This document shows, piece by piece, positions 33,522-42,226 of a stretch of DNA of 49,068 nucleotides. The notes below the pieces were generated by a model. The model worked only from the letters and a program-made list of their open reading frames with translations. It was not told the origin of the DNA and searched no databases. Every line of letters starts with the position of its first letter. Position 1 is the first letter of the stretch. The stretch is from Bradyrhizobium sp. LHD-71. Lineage in GTDB: Bacteria > Pseudomonadota > Alphaproteobacteria > Rhizobiales > Xanthobacteraceae. The stretch is taken from NCBI RefSeq assembly GCF_031157255.1, contig NZ_JAVIFX010000044.1, forward strand, positions 1-49,068. The letters run 5' to 3'. A program made the position numbers and the translations under genes.

Positions 33522-33593
33522 TGTGGTTCAGAAATTCGCTCTCTGCCGCGAATCCGAGGAGCGAATTCTGAGGCGCCCGCTTCGGGACACCAG
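33518..33593. repeat. Palindromic element after cheR
   Basis: Left end CTAGTGTGG, stem TTCAGAAATTCGCTC with GAGCGAATTCTGA (one bulged base), a central loop, and right end GGGACACCAG. It belongs to the CTAGTGTC family but is more diverged than the copies at the window ends. The left end provides the cheR stop codon TAG. Confidence 0.65.
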
Positions 33594-33595
33594 CG

Positions 33596-34399
33596 CTATT
33601 TCACCTCGATCTTACCCCTCATCGCCGGGTGCAGGCTGCAGATGTAGTCGTAGATGCCGGCATCGGCGAGCGTCAGCTGCGTTGTCTGGCCCTTGAGCAT
33701 GATCGACGAACGCTGCGGCTTGGCTCCGGTGATGGTGATCTGATGCGGCGAGGTGTCAACGTTGTGCCAGGTGACGGGCTGGCCCTTGTTGACGACGACA
33801 GTCGCGGGGCCGAACTTGAAGTCGGCGATCGAGACGTCCCTGGGAGCGGGCACGGACTGGTCTGCCGCGCTTTCGGGCGTGCCTTTCAAGCTTGCAAGCG
33901 AAATGACAAAATCCTGCCCCGCATGCGGCTTGTGACACTGGAAACAGCCGGTCAGGTTGGCCGTGACGCTCGCCTGCCTGTCCGGGCCGAACACCTGATA
34001 TTCCCATTCGCCGTTGCGAAGGTCGTCGCTGTATCCTCCGCCCCAGCCGTCGCGCTTTTCCATCACCGCGTAAGCGACGAGGTCTCCTTTTCGGAAGCGG
34101 CCGTCCGCGTCCCTGATCGGATTGCCCGCAGAGTCCAGCTGCGCCTTGTATTGGACGAGCGTCAGCACCGCGCCGCTCGGGATGGGCCGGCCCTTGCGCA
34201 CGGCCTCGACCGCGGCAGGTGCCGCGTAGAGTTCACGATATTGCTTGATGTCATGACGATCGAGGGTGGCGTAGCGCACGCCCTTGTCGAAGCCTTCCGG
34301 GAACGCGACTTTGTCGCCGCCAGCGAGCGCCGCGTATCCAAGCAGTGCGCCGGACACAGAGCCGAGTGCGACGGCCGCGGCCAGCCCGAGCGTCCTCAT
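33596..34399 (-). CDS. Cytochrome P460-cupredoxin fusion, exported
   Basis: A 267-aa protein with an N-terminal signal anchor (about 1-27), a cytochrome P460-type domain (about 30-175) with heme motif CFQCH at 152-156, and a C-terminal cupredoxin domain (about 188-267) with type-1 copper ligands His219, Cys254, His257, Met260 (SPHQI, YICSLHPAM). One polypeptide may pass electrons from heme to copper. The P460 family includes enzymes that oxidise hydroxylamine or NO and others of unknown role. AAGGAGGAGAG precedes the ATG at 34399; the longer open frame to 34678 is not used. It stands alone. Domain calls are firm, substrate unknown. Confidence 0.88.
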   Translation of the reverse strand: MRTLGLAAAVALGSVSGALLGYAALAGGDKVAFPEGFDKGVRYATLDRHDIKQYRELYAAPAAVEAVRKGRPIPSGAVLTLVQYKAQLDSAGNPIRDADGRFRKGDLVAYAVMEKRDGWGGGYSDDLRNGEWEYQVFGPDRQASVTANLTGCFQCHKPHAGQDFVISLASLKGTPESAADQSVPAPRDVSIADFKFGPATVVVNKGQPVTWHNVDTSPHQITITGAKPQRSSIMLKGQTTQLTLADAGIYDYICSLHPAMRGKIEVK

Positions 34400-34570
34400 A
34401 CTCTCCTCCTTACGTGATGCGACGCAGGCCCCGGTCTGCAGCCAATTCGTAATAAAACGATTTTCGTTACGTTCTGGATTTGAGTGTTTTTGAGCTCCGG
34501 ATCGGGAGCACACGGTGCGGCGATTTGCGCAGCCAACGCACCTATCTTCCGTATTGCCGCGGCAAAAAAT

Positions 34571-34596
34571 AAACCCCGCCGGTTTGGGCGGGGTTT
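34571..34596 (-). terminator. Terminator after ctrA
   Basis: A ten-bp perfect stem AAACCCCGCC (34571-34580) and GGCGGGGTTT (34587-34596), followed on the minus strand by TATTTTTT. It ends the ctrA transcript. Confidence 0.88.
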
Positions 34597-34617
34597 CGGA
34601 GGAAGCCTTCAGAAGGC

Positions 34618-35319
34618 TCAGGCGGGTATGCGCTCTTCTTCCTCGTGCGGCTCGCGCAGCACGTAGCCGCGGCCCCACACCGTCTCGATGAAGTTGCGGC
34701 CTTCGGAAGCATTCGCCAGCTTCTTGCGCAGCTTGCAGATGAAGACGTCGATGATCTTCAGTTCAGGCTCGTCCATGCCGCCATAGAGATGATTGAGGAA
34801 CATCTCCTTGGTCAGGGTGGTGCCCTTGCGGAGCGAAAGCAGCTCCAGCATCTGGTATTCCTTGCCGGTCAGGTGCACGCGCTGGCCGCCGACTTCCACC
34901 GTCTTGGTGTCGAGATTGACGACCAGATCACCGGTCTGGATGACCGACTGGGCGTGACCCTTGGAACGACGGACGATCGCGTGGATGCGGGCGATCAGTT
35001 CATCCTTGTGAAAGGGTTTCGTCATGTAGTCGTCGGCGCCGACGCCGAGACCCTTGACCTTGTCCTCAATGCCGGCGAGTCCGGAGAGGATCAGGATCGG
35101 CGTCTTGATCTTGGAGACGCGCAATTGTTTCAGCACGTCGTAGCCGGACATGTCCGGCAGGTTCAAGTCGAGAAGGATGATATCGTAGTCGTAAAGCTTT
35201 CCGAGATCGACGCCTTCTTCGCCAAGGTCAGTCGTGTAGACGTTGAAGCTCTCCGATTTGAGCATCAGCTCGATCGACTGCGCGGTGGCGCTATCGTCTT
35301 CAATCAGCAGAACGCGCAT
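34618..35319 (-). CDS. ctrA: Cell-cycle master response regulator CtrA
   Basis: A 233-aa OmpR-type regulator: receiver (1-117) with the phospho-acceptor Asp51 ([15 protein letters not shown]) and the DNA-binding domain (about 125-225, [35 protein letters not shown]). It is the well-known CtrA, phosphorylated through CckA and ChpT, that controls flagellar, chemotaxis and division genes in alphaproteobacteria. It is transcribed away from fliI. The 373-bp gap contains the GANTC cluster and a TTAACCAT half-site. AGAGGGG precedes the ATG. Confidence 0.97.
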   Translation of the reverse strand: MRVLLIEDDSATAQSIELMLKSESFNVYTTDLGEEGVDLGKLYDYDIILLDLNLPDMSGYDVLKQLRVSKIKTPILILSGLAGIEDKVKGLGVGADDYMTKPFHKDELIARIHAIVRRSKGHAQSVIQTGDLVVNLDTKTVEVGGQRVHLTGKEYQMLELLSLRKGTTLTKEMFLNHLYGGMDEPELKIIDVFICKLRKKLANASEGRNFIETVWGRGYVLREPHEEEERIPA

Positions 35320-35401
35320 GCCAGTCCCCTCTATCCGCCGCTCCGGGCGTCAGGTCGGCGCGAATAAAAGCCGCGCCGTGGAATAACGCCTTTAAACAAC
35401 T

Positions 35402-35570
35402 GATTCGGACCCTGACTGGAGATGGTTAACAAATCCTGATTCCCGTCCGCAAGAGTCTTGCGTGCTAATTCTTCCGAATCGCACTAAGATGTTGCAGCAA
35501 ACCAGTTTTTCTTCCCCACTCGTATTCAGACCCCGCTTTAGGACTCGGCGGTAACCGATTCACCCGACTC
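35402..35570. promoter_or_regulatory. Cluster of seven CcrM (GANTC) sites between ctrA and fliI
   Basis: GATTC 35402 and 35438, GAGTC 35453, GAATC 35476, GACTC 35542, GATTC 35557, GACTC 35566. Chance predicts fewer than one in 169 bp. In Caulobacter, CcrM methylation of the ctrA promoter times its firing after replication; the same may hold here. Confidence 0.7.
35422..35429 (-). promoter_or_regulatory. CtrA half-site before ctrA
   Basis: Minus strand TTAACCAT (inside GTTAACCATCTCC), about 103 bp before the ctrA ATG, matches the CtrA half-site. It could serve auto-regulation. Confidence 0.45.
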
Positions 35571-35692
35571 GCACCCCTGTTCTGAAGGCACGGGTCTTCA
35601 GTCATCAAAGACAGTGACGCAATGATTAACGATGCGGGTAAACACGGGGTTAAGGGAGCTGCGCCAATTGTCGGAGACTTAAGGCTTTCGCA

Positions 35693-37018
35693 ATGAAGGC
35701 GCTGGCCGAACAGATCGCCGAGATCGATTCCGTCAACATCTATGGCCGCGTTGTGGGCGTGCGCGGCCTGATGGTCGAGGTTGCAGGACCCATCCATGCG
35801 ATGTCAGTCGGCGCTCGACTGGTGATCGAGACCAGCACGAACCGCTACATCCCCTGTGAGGTGATCGGCTTCGCCGGCGCCAACGCCGTGCTGATGCCGT
35901 TCGGCAGTCTCGATGGCGTGCGTCGCGGCTGCCGCGCGAGCCTTGCCACGGCGGCCGGTCAGGTGCGGCCGTCTGCAGCCTGGCTCGGTCGAGTCGTCAA
36001 CGCCATGGGAGAGCCGATCGACGGCAAGGGAGCGCTGCCGCAAGGCGCCTCGCCAGTCCCGTTCCGGAATTCGCCGCCGGCGGCGCACGCACGCAAGCGG
36101 GTGGGGAGCCCGCTCGATCTGGGTGTTCGGGCGCTGAATACCTTCCTCACCTGTTGCCGCGGCCAGCGGATGGGCATCTTCGCAGGCTCCGGCGTCGGCA
36201 AGTCGGTGCTGCTGTCGATGCTCGCCCGCAATGTGGACGCCGATGTTTCCGTGATCGGCCTTGTCGGCGAACGCGGCCGCGAGGTGCAGGAATTCTTGCA
36301 GGACGATCTCGGCGAAGAAGGGCTTAAGCGCTCTGTGGTCGTCGTCGCGACGTCAGATGAGCCGGCATTGATGCGGCGGCAGGCGGCCTATCTGACGCTG
36401 GCGATCGCGGAGTCCTTTCGTGACGACGGCAAGGATGTGCTGTGCCTGATGGATTCGGTTACGCGCTTTGCCATGGCCCAGCGCGAGATCGGCCTGTCTG
36501 CGGGCGAGCCGCCGACCGCGAAAGGCTATACGCCGACGGTGTTCACCGAACTGCCGAAGCTGCTCGAGCGTGCCGGCCCCGGCACCGGCGACGGCACCAT
36601 CACCGGCATCTTCACGGTGCTCGTCGACGGTGACGATCACAACGAGCCGGTTGCCGATGCTGTTCGTGGTATTCTCGACGGTCACATCGTCATGGAGCGC
36701 GCGATCGCCGAGCGTGGACGCTATCCGGCGATCAATGTCTTGAAGTCGGTCTCGCGCACGATGCCGAGATCGGCGCATCCGGACTATCGGCCGGTGATCA
36801 CGCGCGCCCGTCAGATCATGGCGGCCTATGCCGACATGGAAGAGTTGATCAGACTCGGCGCCTATCGTGCGGGCTCCAGCGAGGAGGTCGATGAGGCGAT
36901 TCGCCTGCACAAACCGCTGGAAGGCTTTCTTGGCCAGGCCAAGGACGAGGCGACCGGGTTAATCGCTGGTTATCAGCTGCTGGCACAAATTCTAGGGCCT
37001 GTGGAAACGGAACGCTAA
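35693..37018 (+). CDS. fliI: Flagellar export ATPase FliI
   Basis: A 441-aa ATPase of the F1-beta/type III secretion family. Walker A is AGSGVGKS at 164-171, Walker B in [20 protein letters not shown], plus [10 protein letters not shown] and [19 protein letters not shown]. It drives export of flagellar axial proteins with FliH and FliJ. It is followed 100 bp later by fliJ and divergent from ctrA. Confidence 0.97.
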   Translation: MKALAEQIAEIDSVNIYGRVVGVRGLMVEVAGPIHAMSVGARLVIETSTNRYIPCEVIGFAGANAVLMPFGSLDGVRRGCRASLATAAGQVRPSAAWLGRVVNAMGEPIDGKGALPQGASPVPFRNSPPAAHARKRVGSPLDLGVRALNTFLTCCRGQRMGIFAGSGVGKSVLLSMLARNVDADVSVIGLVGERGREVQEFLQDDLGEEGLKRSVVVVATSDEPALMRRQAAYLTLAIAESFRDDGKDVLCLMDSVTRFAMAQREIGLSAGEPPTAKGYTPTVFTELPKLLERAGPGTGDGTITGIFTVLVDGDDHNEPVADAVRGILDGHIVMERAIAERGRYPAINVLKSVSRTMPRSAHPDYRPVITRARQIMAAYADMEELIRLGAYRAGSSEEVDEAIRLHKPLEGFLGQAKDEATGLIAGYQLLAQILGPVETER

Positions 37019-37118
37019 CTTTGTCGGCCCATCATCCCGCGCGAAGTAGCGTCGGCGGGCCTTGGAAGGCCGCCAACACAGTCCCGTTTCACAAGGGACT
37101 TCGGGGGAGTATGAGTCG

Positions 37119-37538
37119 ATGAAGTCACGAGAAACGCTCATCCGTCTGAAGAAATTTCAGGTCGATGAGAAGCGCCGGCGAGTTGCCCAAATCGAGGGAA
37201 TGATCGCCGACTTTCAGCGCATGATCAACGAACTCGATCGAGAGATCCAGACGGAGCAGGAGCGGGCGGGCATCAGTGATCCGTCGCATTTCGCCTATCC
37301 GACTTACGCGAAGGCTGCGATCCAGCGGCGCGAGAACCTGCAGCGATCAGCCGACGAACTGAAGAGCCAGCTCGAAGATGCCAAGAACCATCTTGCCGAG
37401 GCTTTCGAGGAATTGAAGAAAGTCGAGCTGCTGGATGAGCGCGACCAGGCGCGCGAACGGGCCGAGGAGAGTGCGCGCGAACAGGCTGAAATGGATAACA
37501 TCGGCCTGATGCGTTCGCGGATGACCGCGCTGGCCTGA
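37119..37538 (+). CDS. fliJ: FliJ-type flagellar export chaperone
   Basis: A 139-aa, highly charged, nearly all-helical coiled-coil protein (SRETLIRLKKFQVDEKRRRVAQIEGM). FliJ binds FliI and shuttles chaperones; its size, coiled coil and position after fliI agree. ATG 37119 has GGGGGAG nine bases before it; the open frame extends to 37062 without a good site. Sequence likeness in this family is low, so the call leans on position. Confidence 0.88.
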   Translation: MKSRETLIRLKKFQVDEKRRRVAQIEGMIADFQRMINELDREIQTEQERAGISDPSHFAYPTYAKAAIQRRENLQRSADELKSQLEDAKNHLAEAFEELKKVELLDERDQARERAEESAREQAEMDNIGLMRSRMTALA

Positions 37539-37576
37539 CGGCTCGCTAGTCCTCAAAATCTACCGAAAGGGTCAAG

Positions 37577-37597
37577 ACCCGAGCGAAAAGCTCGGGT
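37577..37597 (+). terminator. Terminator after fliI-fliJ
   Basis: An eight-bp stem ACCCGAGC (37577-37584) and GCTCGGGT (37590-37597) with a GAAAA loop, 39 bases after the fliJ stop. The T run after it is short (TCGTCGTTT). Confidence 0.7.
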
Positions 37598-37723
37598 TCG
37601 TCGTTTCTGGCGGTTGGACTTCGCGAAGTGCGGCAGTATGCTTAACGAAAATTCACCGCTTCCTTCGAGGGAGCAGGCGAAATCGGCTGGCCGGCCCGCG
37701 GCCGCGGAGGGGTAGATCTCGAA

Positions 37724-38272
37724 ATGCTGACGCCGGCAGAATTGGTCTGGCTGATCGCGGCTGTCGCCAAGGGTGACGAAGTGGCGTTCGAGCGCCTGTA
37801 TGTGGCGACCCGCGCGAAACTTTACGGCGTCGTGCTGCGTATCTTGCGGCGACAGGATCTCGCCGAGGAGGTCATCCAGGAGTGCTATATCAAGATCTGG
37901 AGCAGCGCTGGGCAGTTCAACCCGAGCTTGTCGTCTCCGATCACCTGGATGGTGTCGATCGCCCGCAACCGTGCGATCGATCTGGTGCGCAAGCGCAGCG
38001 AGGCCTCGCTGGAAGACGAGCCGGAAGCCATCGAGGTGGCGTCCGACACGCCCGACCCGCTGGCGCGCCGCGAAATGAACGAAGAGCTCAAACGGCTGTT
38101 GGGCTGCGTAGGCAAGCTGGAGCCCGAACGTCAGCGTCTTGTGCTTCTTGCCTACTACAACGGATGGAGCCGCGAGCAACTGGCCGAGAAATTCAACACG
38201 CCTGTGAATACCGTGAAGACGTGGCTTCGCCGGAGCATGCTTGAAATCCGCGAGTGCCTGGGATTGGCATGA
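37724..38272 (+). CDS. ECF sigma factor (RskA-controlled type)
   Basis: A 182-aa ECF sigma factor. Region 2 about 20-90 (AFERLYVATRAKLYGVVLRILRRQDLAEEVIQECYIKIW), region 4 about 125-178 (LEPERQRLVLLAYYNGWSREQLAEKFNTPVNTVKTWLRR). The downstream gene overlaps it by four bases and encodes an RskA-type anti-sigma factor, so the pair works together, probably in an envelope or oxidative stress response. GGAGGGG lies eleven bases before the ATG. The target genes are unknown. Confidence 0.92.
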   Translation: MLTPAELVWLIAAVAKGDEVAFERLYVATRAKLYGVVLRILRRQDLAEEVIQECYIKIWSSAGQFNPSLSSPITWMVSIARNRAIDLVRKRSEASLEDEPEAIEVASDTPDPLARREMNEELKRLLGCVGKLEPERQRLVLLAYYNGWSREQLAEKFNTPVNTVKTWLRRSMLEIRECLGLA

Positions 38273-39132
38273 TGAGCTACGACGAAGACCATATCGCGAT
38301 GGCTGCCGAATACGTCCTTGGGACGCTGGACGGCGAAGAGCGCGCGCAGGTCGAAACCATGATGAGCGCCGATCCGGAGTTCAAGCTCCTGGTCGAGCAA
38401 TGGGAGCGTCGGCTCGGCGAATTGCATGCGATGGTCGGTGCGGTTGAGCCCGCTGACGAGGTTTGGCGCAAGATCAGGACGGCGGTAACCGCGATCAAAC
38501 CCGAAGCTGCGATGCGGCTGCCGGAGGTCACCTCGGTTTCGGCTGCTGTGCCGCCGTCGGTCAATGAGAATACGCCGGATGGCGGAAACGTCGTGCCGTT
38601 ATCGGATCGCACCAGGCGCTGGCGCAGTCTGGCACAGTTGACGACGGCGCTCGCCGCCGGACTTGCAGCCTTCATAGCGGTGCAGGCCTATCGGCCCGAT
38701 CTCTTGCCGGAGCGGTTGCGGCCGCAAGGAAAGACAGAGTTCGTCCAGGCGCCACAGGCTGCGCAATTCGTCGCCGTGTTGCAGCGTGATGGCGGACCGC
38801 CGGCCTTCATCATGACGATCGATACGGGCGCGAAAGAGTTCACTGTGCGCAGAGCTGGTCCAGAGGCTCCTGCAGGCCGCTCCTATGAGCTTTGGATGGT
38901 GTCCGACCGCTTCGCCCAGCCACGCTCGCTCGGCGTGATCGGTCCGACCGACTTCACCACCAAGCCCGTGTCGGCGTTCGACAAGGATACGATCCATGCG
39001 GCGATCTACGCTGTCACGGTCGAACCGGAAGGCGGTTCACCGAGCGGCGCGCCGACCTCGGCGCCGATCTATGCGGGCAAGCTGATCGAGACGGTGCCTG
39101 CCGCCTCGACACCACCGCCGGCGAAGCGTTGA
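38269..39132 (+). CDS. RskA-type transmembrane anti-sigma factor
   Basis: A 287-aa protein: N-terminal cytoplasmic zinc-less anti-sigma domain (about 5-70, DHIAMAAEYVLGTLDGEERAQVETMM), one membrane helix (about 125-145, LTTALAAGLAAFIAVQAY) and a periplasmic RskA C-terminal domain (about 165-280, AAQFVAVLQRDG, SYELWMVSDRFAQPRSLGVI). It binds and inactivates the sigma factor until a signal in the periplasm releases it. Start ATG 38269 (or the next ATG, 38272) overlaps the sigma stop (ATGA). Confidence 0.92.
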   Translation: MMSYDEDHIAMAAEYVLGTLDGEERAQVETMMSADPEFKLLVEQWERRLGELHAMVGAVEPADEVWRKIRTAVTAIKPEAAMRLPEVTSVSAAVPPSVNENTPDGGNVVPLSDRTRRWRSLAQLTTALAAGLAAFIAVQAYRPDLLPERLRPQGKTEFVQAPQAAQFVAVLQRDGGPPAFIMTIDTGAKEFTVRRAGPEAPAGRSYELWMVSDRFAQPRSLGVIGPTDFTTKPVSAFDKDTIHAAIYAVTVEPEGGSPSGAPTSAPIYAGKLIETVPAASTPPPAKR

Positions 39133-39167
39133 TCTGCGAGCCTATTCGCTTCCTGATCCCAAAAAAG

Positions 39168-39195
39168 AAAACGCCCCTGGGGGAGGGGGCGTTTT
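39168..39195. terminator. Bidirectional terminator after the anti-sigma gene
   Basis: A ten-bp stem AAAACGCCCC (39168-39177) and GGGGCGTTTT (39186-39195), with an A-rich left and T-rich right side, so it can stop the plus-strand sigma operon and possibly the minus-strand small gene. Confidence 0.85.
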
Positions 39196-39314
39196 CCGTA
39201 GAGTCACTTGGGGGTCGTCTACTTACTTTCTAGGCGTTGGGGGTCCGCCTAACCACCCGAGGCAACCGTTGGGGGGCGCAAGAAGCCTCGGGAATTCGAA
39301 TTCCTTTCTCCGTG

Positions 39315-39521
39315 CTAGCGAACGACCGACTGATCGGTCTTCGTCACCATCACCGGCTTGCCGGCCTTGATCACCTGAATTCGGTCCGTCTGCGCATAGG
39401 CTTCGCCGGCGTTGAAGCGCGCGGTGATGCCGATGCCAGCGATCGCCGTCGCCGCCACGAGCGCAACCACAACAATCTTCAAGTGGGTCGCTCGATCTGC
39501 ACTGTAAAGCGAGTGGTTCAT
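39315..39521 (-). CDS. Small single-pass membrane protein
   Basis: A 68-aa protein: short polar N-terminus MNHSLYSADRATHLK, one membrane helix (about 16-33) and a polar outer part with GEAYAQTDRIQVIKAGKPVMV. I recall near-identical small proteins in Bradyrhizobium but know no function. A candidate EcfG promoter lies 79 bp upstream. A hairpin (39256-39292) and the palindrome GGAATTCGAATTCC (39291-39304) follow its stop. Confidence 0.8.
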   Translation of the reverse strand: MNHSLYSADRATHLKIVVVALVAATAIAGIGITARFNAGEAYAQTDRIQVIKAGKPVMVTKTDQSVVR

Positions 39522-39599
39522 TCCGAGCCTCCGCTGCCTTGCCGCTGCGTTAATGGTTTGTAAGCGCAGCCACCTGGCAGGTTCATTGTCGTGGGGATG

Positions 39600-39625
39600 A
39601 ACGTAGGCCGAGGAGACGACGTTCC
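39600..39625 (-). promoter_or_regulatory. Candidate EcfG (general stress) promoter
   Basis: Minus strand GGAAC (39625-39621), then exactly 17 bases, then CGTT (39603-39600): a full match to the alphaproteobacterial general stress sigma consensus GGAAC-N16/17-CGTT. It points to the 68-aa membrane protein gene. Confidence 0.65.
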
Positions 39626-39812
39626 AAAGGGGACCTCACAAGCACGTGAGATTTCGTGAAACTCGATGAACGCCGTTTGCGTGTTGTATTTACGCAACGT
39701 TCGCAAAACAAAAGCCTAACGAAATGAATGACTTGCGGTCTTGTGTCGGAACCGGCTCCCGGCAACGATGAGGTTCCCAAACCCGATCGGCACCCTTGCC
39801 GACCGCCATCGG

Positions 39813-41939
39813 CTAGATGCTCCCAACAGTCTTAAGTCTGGCGCGCGGATGGATTTCCGACTGCGACATCACAGATGTTTGAGCGCGGAACCGCTCCACC
39901 AGCGAGCGGACGAAGGGCCGGATCGCCGCCGACGTAACCAGCACTGGCGCTTCGCCTTCACGCGCGGCCTGCTCGAAACGTTCGCGCACGAGCGAAATGA
40001 ATTCGGACAGTTTTGATGGCTGCATTGCGAGGCTGCGTTCCTCGCCGGTTCCGATGATCGACTCGGCGAATGCCTGCTCCCACTTTGCCGACAAGGCGAT
40101 CAGCGGCAGATAGCCGTTCATCGAGGTGTGTTGAGCGCAGATCTGCCGCGCCAGACGCGCGCGGACGTGCTCGACGATGGTCGACGGATTGCGCGAGAAC
40201 GCGACCGCGTCGGCAATGCCCTCGAGGATGGTCGACAGATCGCGGATCGAGATCCGTTCCGCGAGCAGGAGTTGCAACACGCGCTGGATGCCCGAGACGG
40301 TGATCTGCGCGGGGACGATATCCTTGACGAGTTCGGCCTGTTCTTTCGGCAGCTCTTTCAGGAGTTTTTGAACCTCGCCATACGACAGGAGGTCGGCCAC
40401 GTTGTTCTTCAACAGTTCGGTCAGATGCGTGGACAGGACAGTCGCGGCATCGACGACCGTGTAGCCCTTCAGCGAAGCTTCTTCCTTCAGTGCGGCATCG
40501 ATCCAGGTTGCAGGCAGGCCAAATGTCGGCTCGGTGGTGTGAATGCCTGGAACCGAGACCTGTCCGCCCATCGGATCCATGACCATGTAATTGGCCGGCC
40601 AGATGCGGCCCTGGCCAGCGTCGACCTCCTTGATCTTGATGATGTAGGTGTTGGCCTCCAGCTGGACGTTGTCGAGGATGCGTACGGACGGCATCACGAA
40701 ACCCATCTCGATCGCCAGCGACCGCCGCAGCGCCTTGATCTGCTCGGTGAGCCGGTCGGTTCCGTCCGGCGCATTCACCAGCGGCAGCAGCGCGTAGCCG
40801 AGTTCGATCTTCAGATCATCGATTTTCAGCGCGGACGCGATCGGCTCTTCCGCCGCAGCCTGGGCTGCTGCGGCTGCCGGCGCGTCGACGGCGGCCTTCG
40901 CGTCGGTTGCGGCCTTTGTGCGCAGACGCTTGTTCGACGCCCAGGCCAGGTAGGCCGCACCACCACCAAGCGCCAGGAACGGCAGCATCGGAATGCCGGG
41001 CAGGGCGGCGAGAATCAGCATGACGCCGGCCGACATGCCGAGTGCGCGCGGATAGCCGGAGAGCTGGCCGATCAGTGCCTTGTCGGCGGCGCCGGTGACG
41101 CCAGCCTTCGACACCAGAAGGCCTGCAGCAGTCGAGACGATCAGCGCCGGAATCTGCGTGACGAGGCCGTCGCCGACGGTCAGCAGGGTGTAGGCGCGCG
41201 CGGCGTCCGCAAAACCCATATTCTGCTGGGCGATGCCGATGATCATGCCGCCGATCACGTTGATGAACACGATCAGAAGACCTGCGATCGCGTCACCGCG
41301 CACGAACTTCGAGGCGCCGTCCATCGCGCCGAAGAAGCCGCTTTCGTCTTCGAGCTCCTTGCGTCGTTCCTTCGCCGTCTTTTCGTCGATCAGCCCCGCC
41401 GACAGGTCGGCGTCGATGGCCATCTGCTTGCCGGGCATCGCATCAAGGTGGAAGCGCGCCGCCACTTCGGCGATGCGGCCGGAGCCTTTGGTGATGACGA
41501 CGAAATTGACGATGACCAGGATGATGAAGACGATGAGGCCGATCACGAAGTTGCCGGCCATCACGAAGTTGCCGAACGCTTCAATAACGTGACCAGCGGC
41601 GGCCGAGCCTTCGTGGCCGTGCGAGAGGATCAGCCGTGTCGAGGCGAGGTTGAGCGACAGCCGCAGCATGGTCGAGATCAACAGCACCGTCGGAAACGAC
41701 GAGAACTCCAGCGGCGCCTGGATGAACAGCGACGTCATCAGGATCAGGATCGACAGGATGATCGAGACGGCCAGCAGCAGGTCCAGAACGAGCGGTGGCA
41801 GCGGCAGGACCAGGACGACGAGGATGGTCAGGACACCGATCGCGAGCGCGATATCGCCGCGCCGGAGAAGATCAACGATATCCTTGAGATTCAGACCGCC
41901 TGCGGCTGCGCCGCCTTGCCCCGCCGTGACATCGACCAT
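39813..41939 (-). CDS. flhA: Flagellar export gate protein FlhA
   Basis: A 708-aa protein: N-terminal half with about eight membrane segments (DIALAIGVLTILVVLVLPLP, FPTVLLISTMLRLSLNLAST, FVIGLIVFIILVIVNFVVI), the conserved cytoplasmic FHIPEP-like loop (RIAEVAARFHLDAMPGKQMAIDADLSAG, split), and a soluble C-terminal part with substrate docking domains. It forms the export gate ring. Start ATG 41939 gives MVDVTAGQGG and normal family length; the frame is open to 42089 with unlikely sequence. It is transcribed alone, against the plus-strand genes. Confidence 0.96.
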   Translation of the reverse strand: MVDVTAGQGGAAAGGLNLKDIVDLLRRGDIALAIGVLTILVVLVLPLPPLVLDLLLAVSIILSILILMTSLFIQAPLEFSSFPTVLLISTMLRLSLNLASTRLILSHGHEGSAAAGHVIEAFGNFVMAGNFVIGLIVFIILVIVNFVVITKGSGRIAEVAARFHLDAMPGKQMAIDADLSAGLIDEKTAKERRKELEDESGFFGAMDGASKFVRGDAIAGLLIVFINVIGGMIIGIAQQNMGFADAARAYTLLTVGDGLVTQIPALIVSTAAGLLVSKAGVTGAADKALIGQLSGYPRALGMSAGVMLILAALPGIPMLPFLALGGGAAYLAWASNKRLRTKAATDAKAAVDAPAAAAAQAAAEEPIASALKIDDLKIELGYALLPLVNAPDGTDRLTEQIKALRRSLAIEMGFVMPSVRILDNVQLEANTYIIKIKEVDAGQGRIWPANYMVMDPMGGQVSVPGIHTTEPTFGLPATWIDAALKEEASLKGYTVVDAATVLSTHLTELLKNNVADLLSYGEVQKLLKELPKEQAELVKDIVPAQITVSGIQRVLQLLLAERISIRDLSTILEGIADAVAFSRNPSTIVEHVRARLARQICAQHTSMNGYLPLIALSAKWEQAFAESIIGTGEERSLAMQPSKLSEFISLVRERFEQAAREGEAPVLVTSAAIRPFVRSLVERFRAQTSVMSQSEIHPRARLKTVGSI

Positions 41940-42226
41940 CGTCGCCGCATCTTCCCGCGAATGGCGCGCCTTGGCGCCAAAGATGTGCGCAGCGGCCGAT
42001 AGGCCGCCGGCTCGAAAGTGAGGCACCGTGCTGGCGTCCACGGGGCTCCCCGCTTCAGTTGGCCGACGACACTCGACTTCACCCGGCAAAATTTGCCCAG
42101 TTTATGGTTAGCAAAAGGTTAAAGCGCTGCGTTTGCTCGCTGATTTGCTTCGACGTCCGGCTTCAAGAGAATATTGTTCTTAGAGTGCTTGATATTTAGG
42201 CAGCCCGGGTCAAATGTCCGCGGCCC

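Noticed and set aside
35631-35660. CtrA box directly before fliI (TTAACGATGCGGGTAAAC)
   Set aside because: Spacing and the second half do not match TTAA-N7-TTAAC.
40128-42002. A 624-aa open frame on the plus strand opposite flhA
   Set aside because: Composition (Arg, His, Gln, Asp rich) is that of a shadow frame in high-GC DNA; FlhA on the minus strand is unmistakable.
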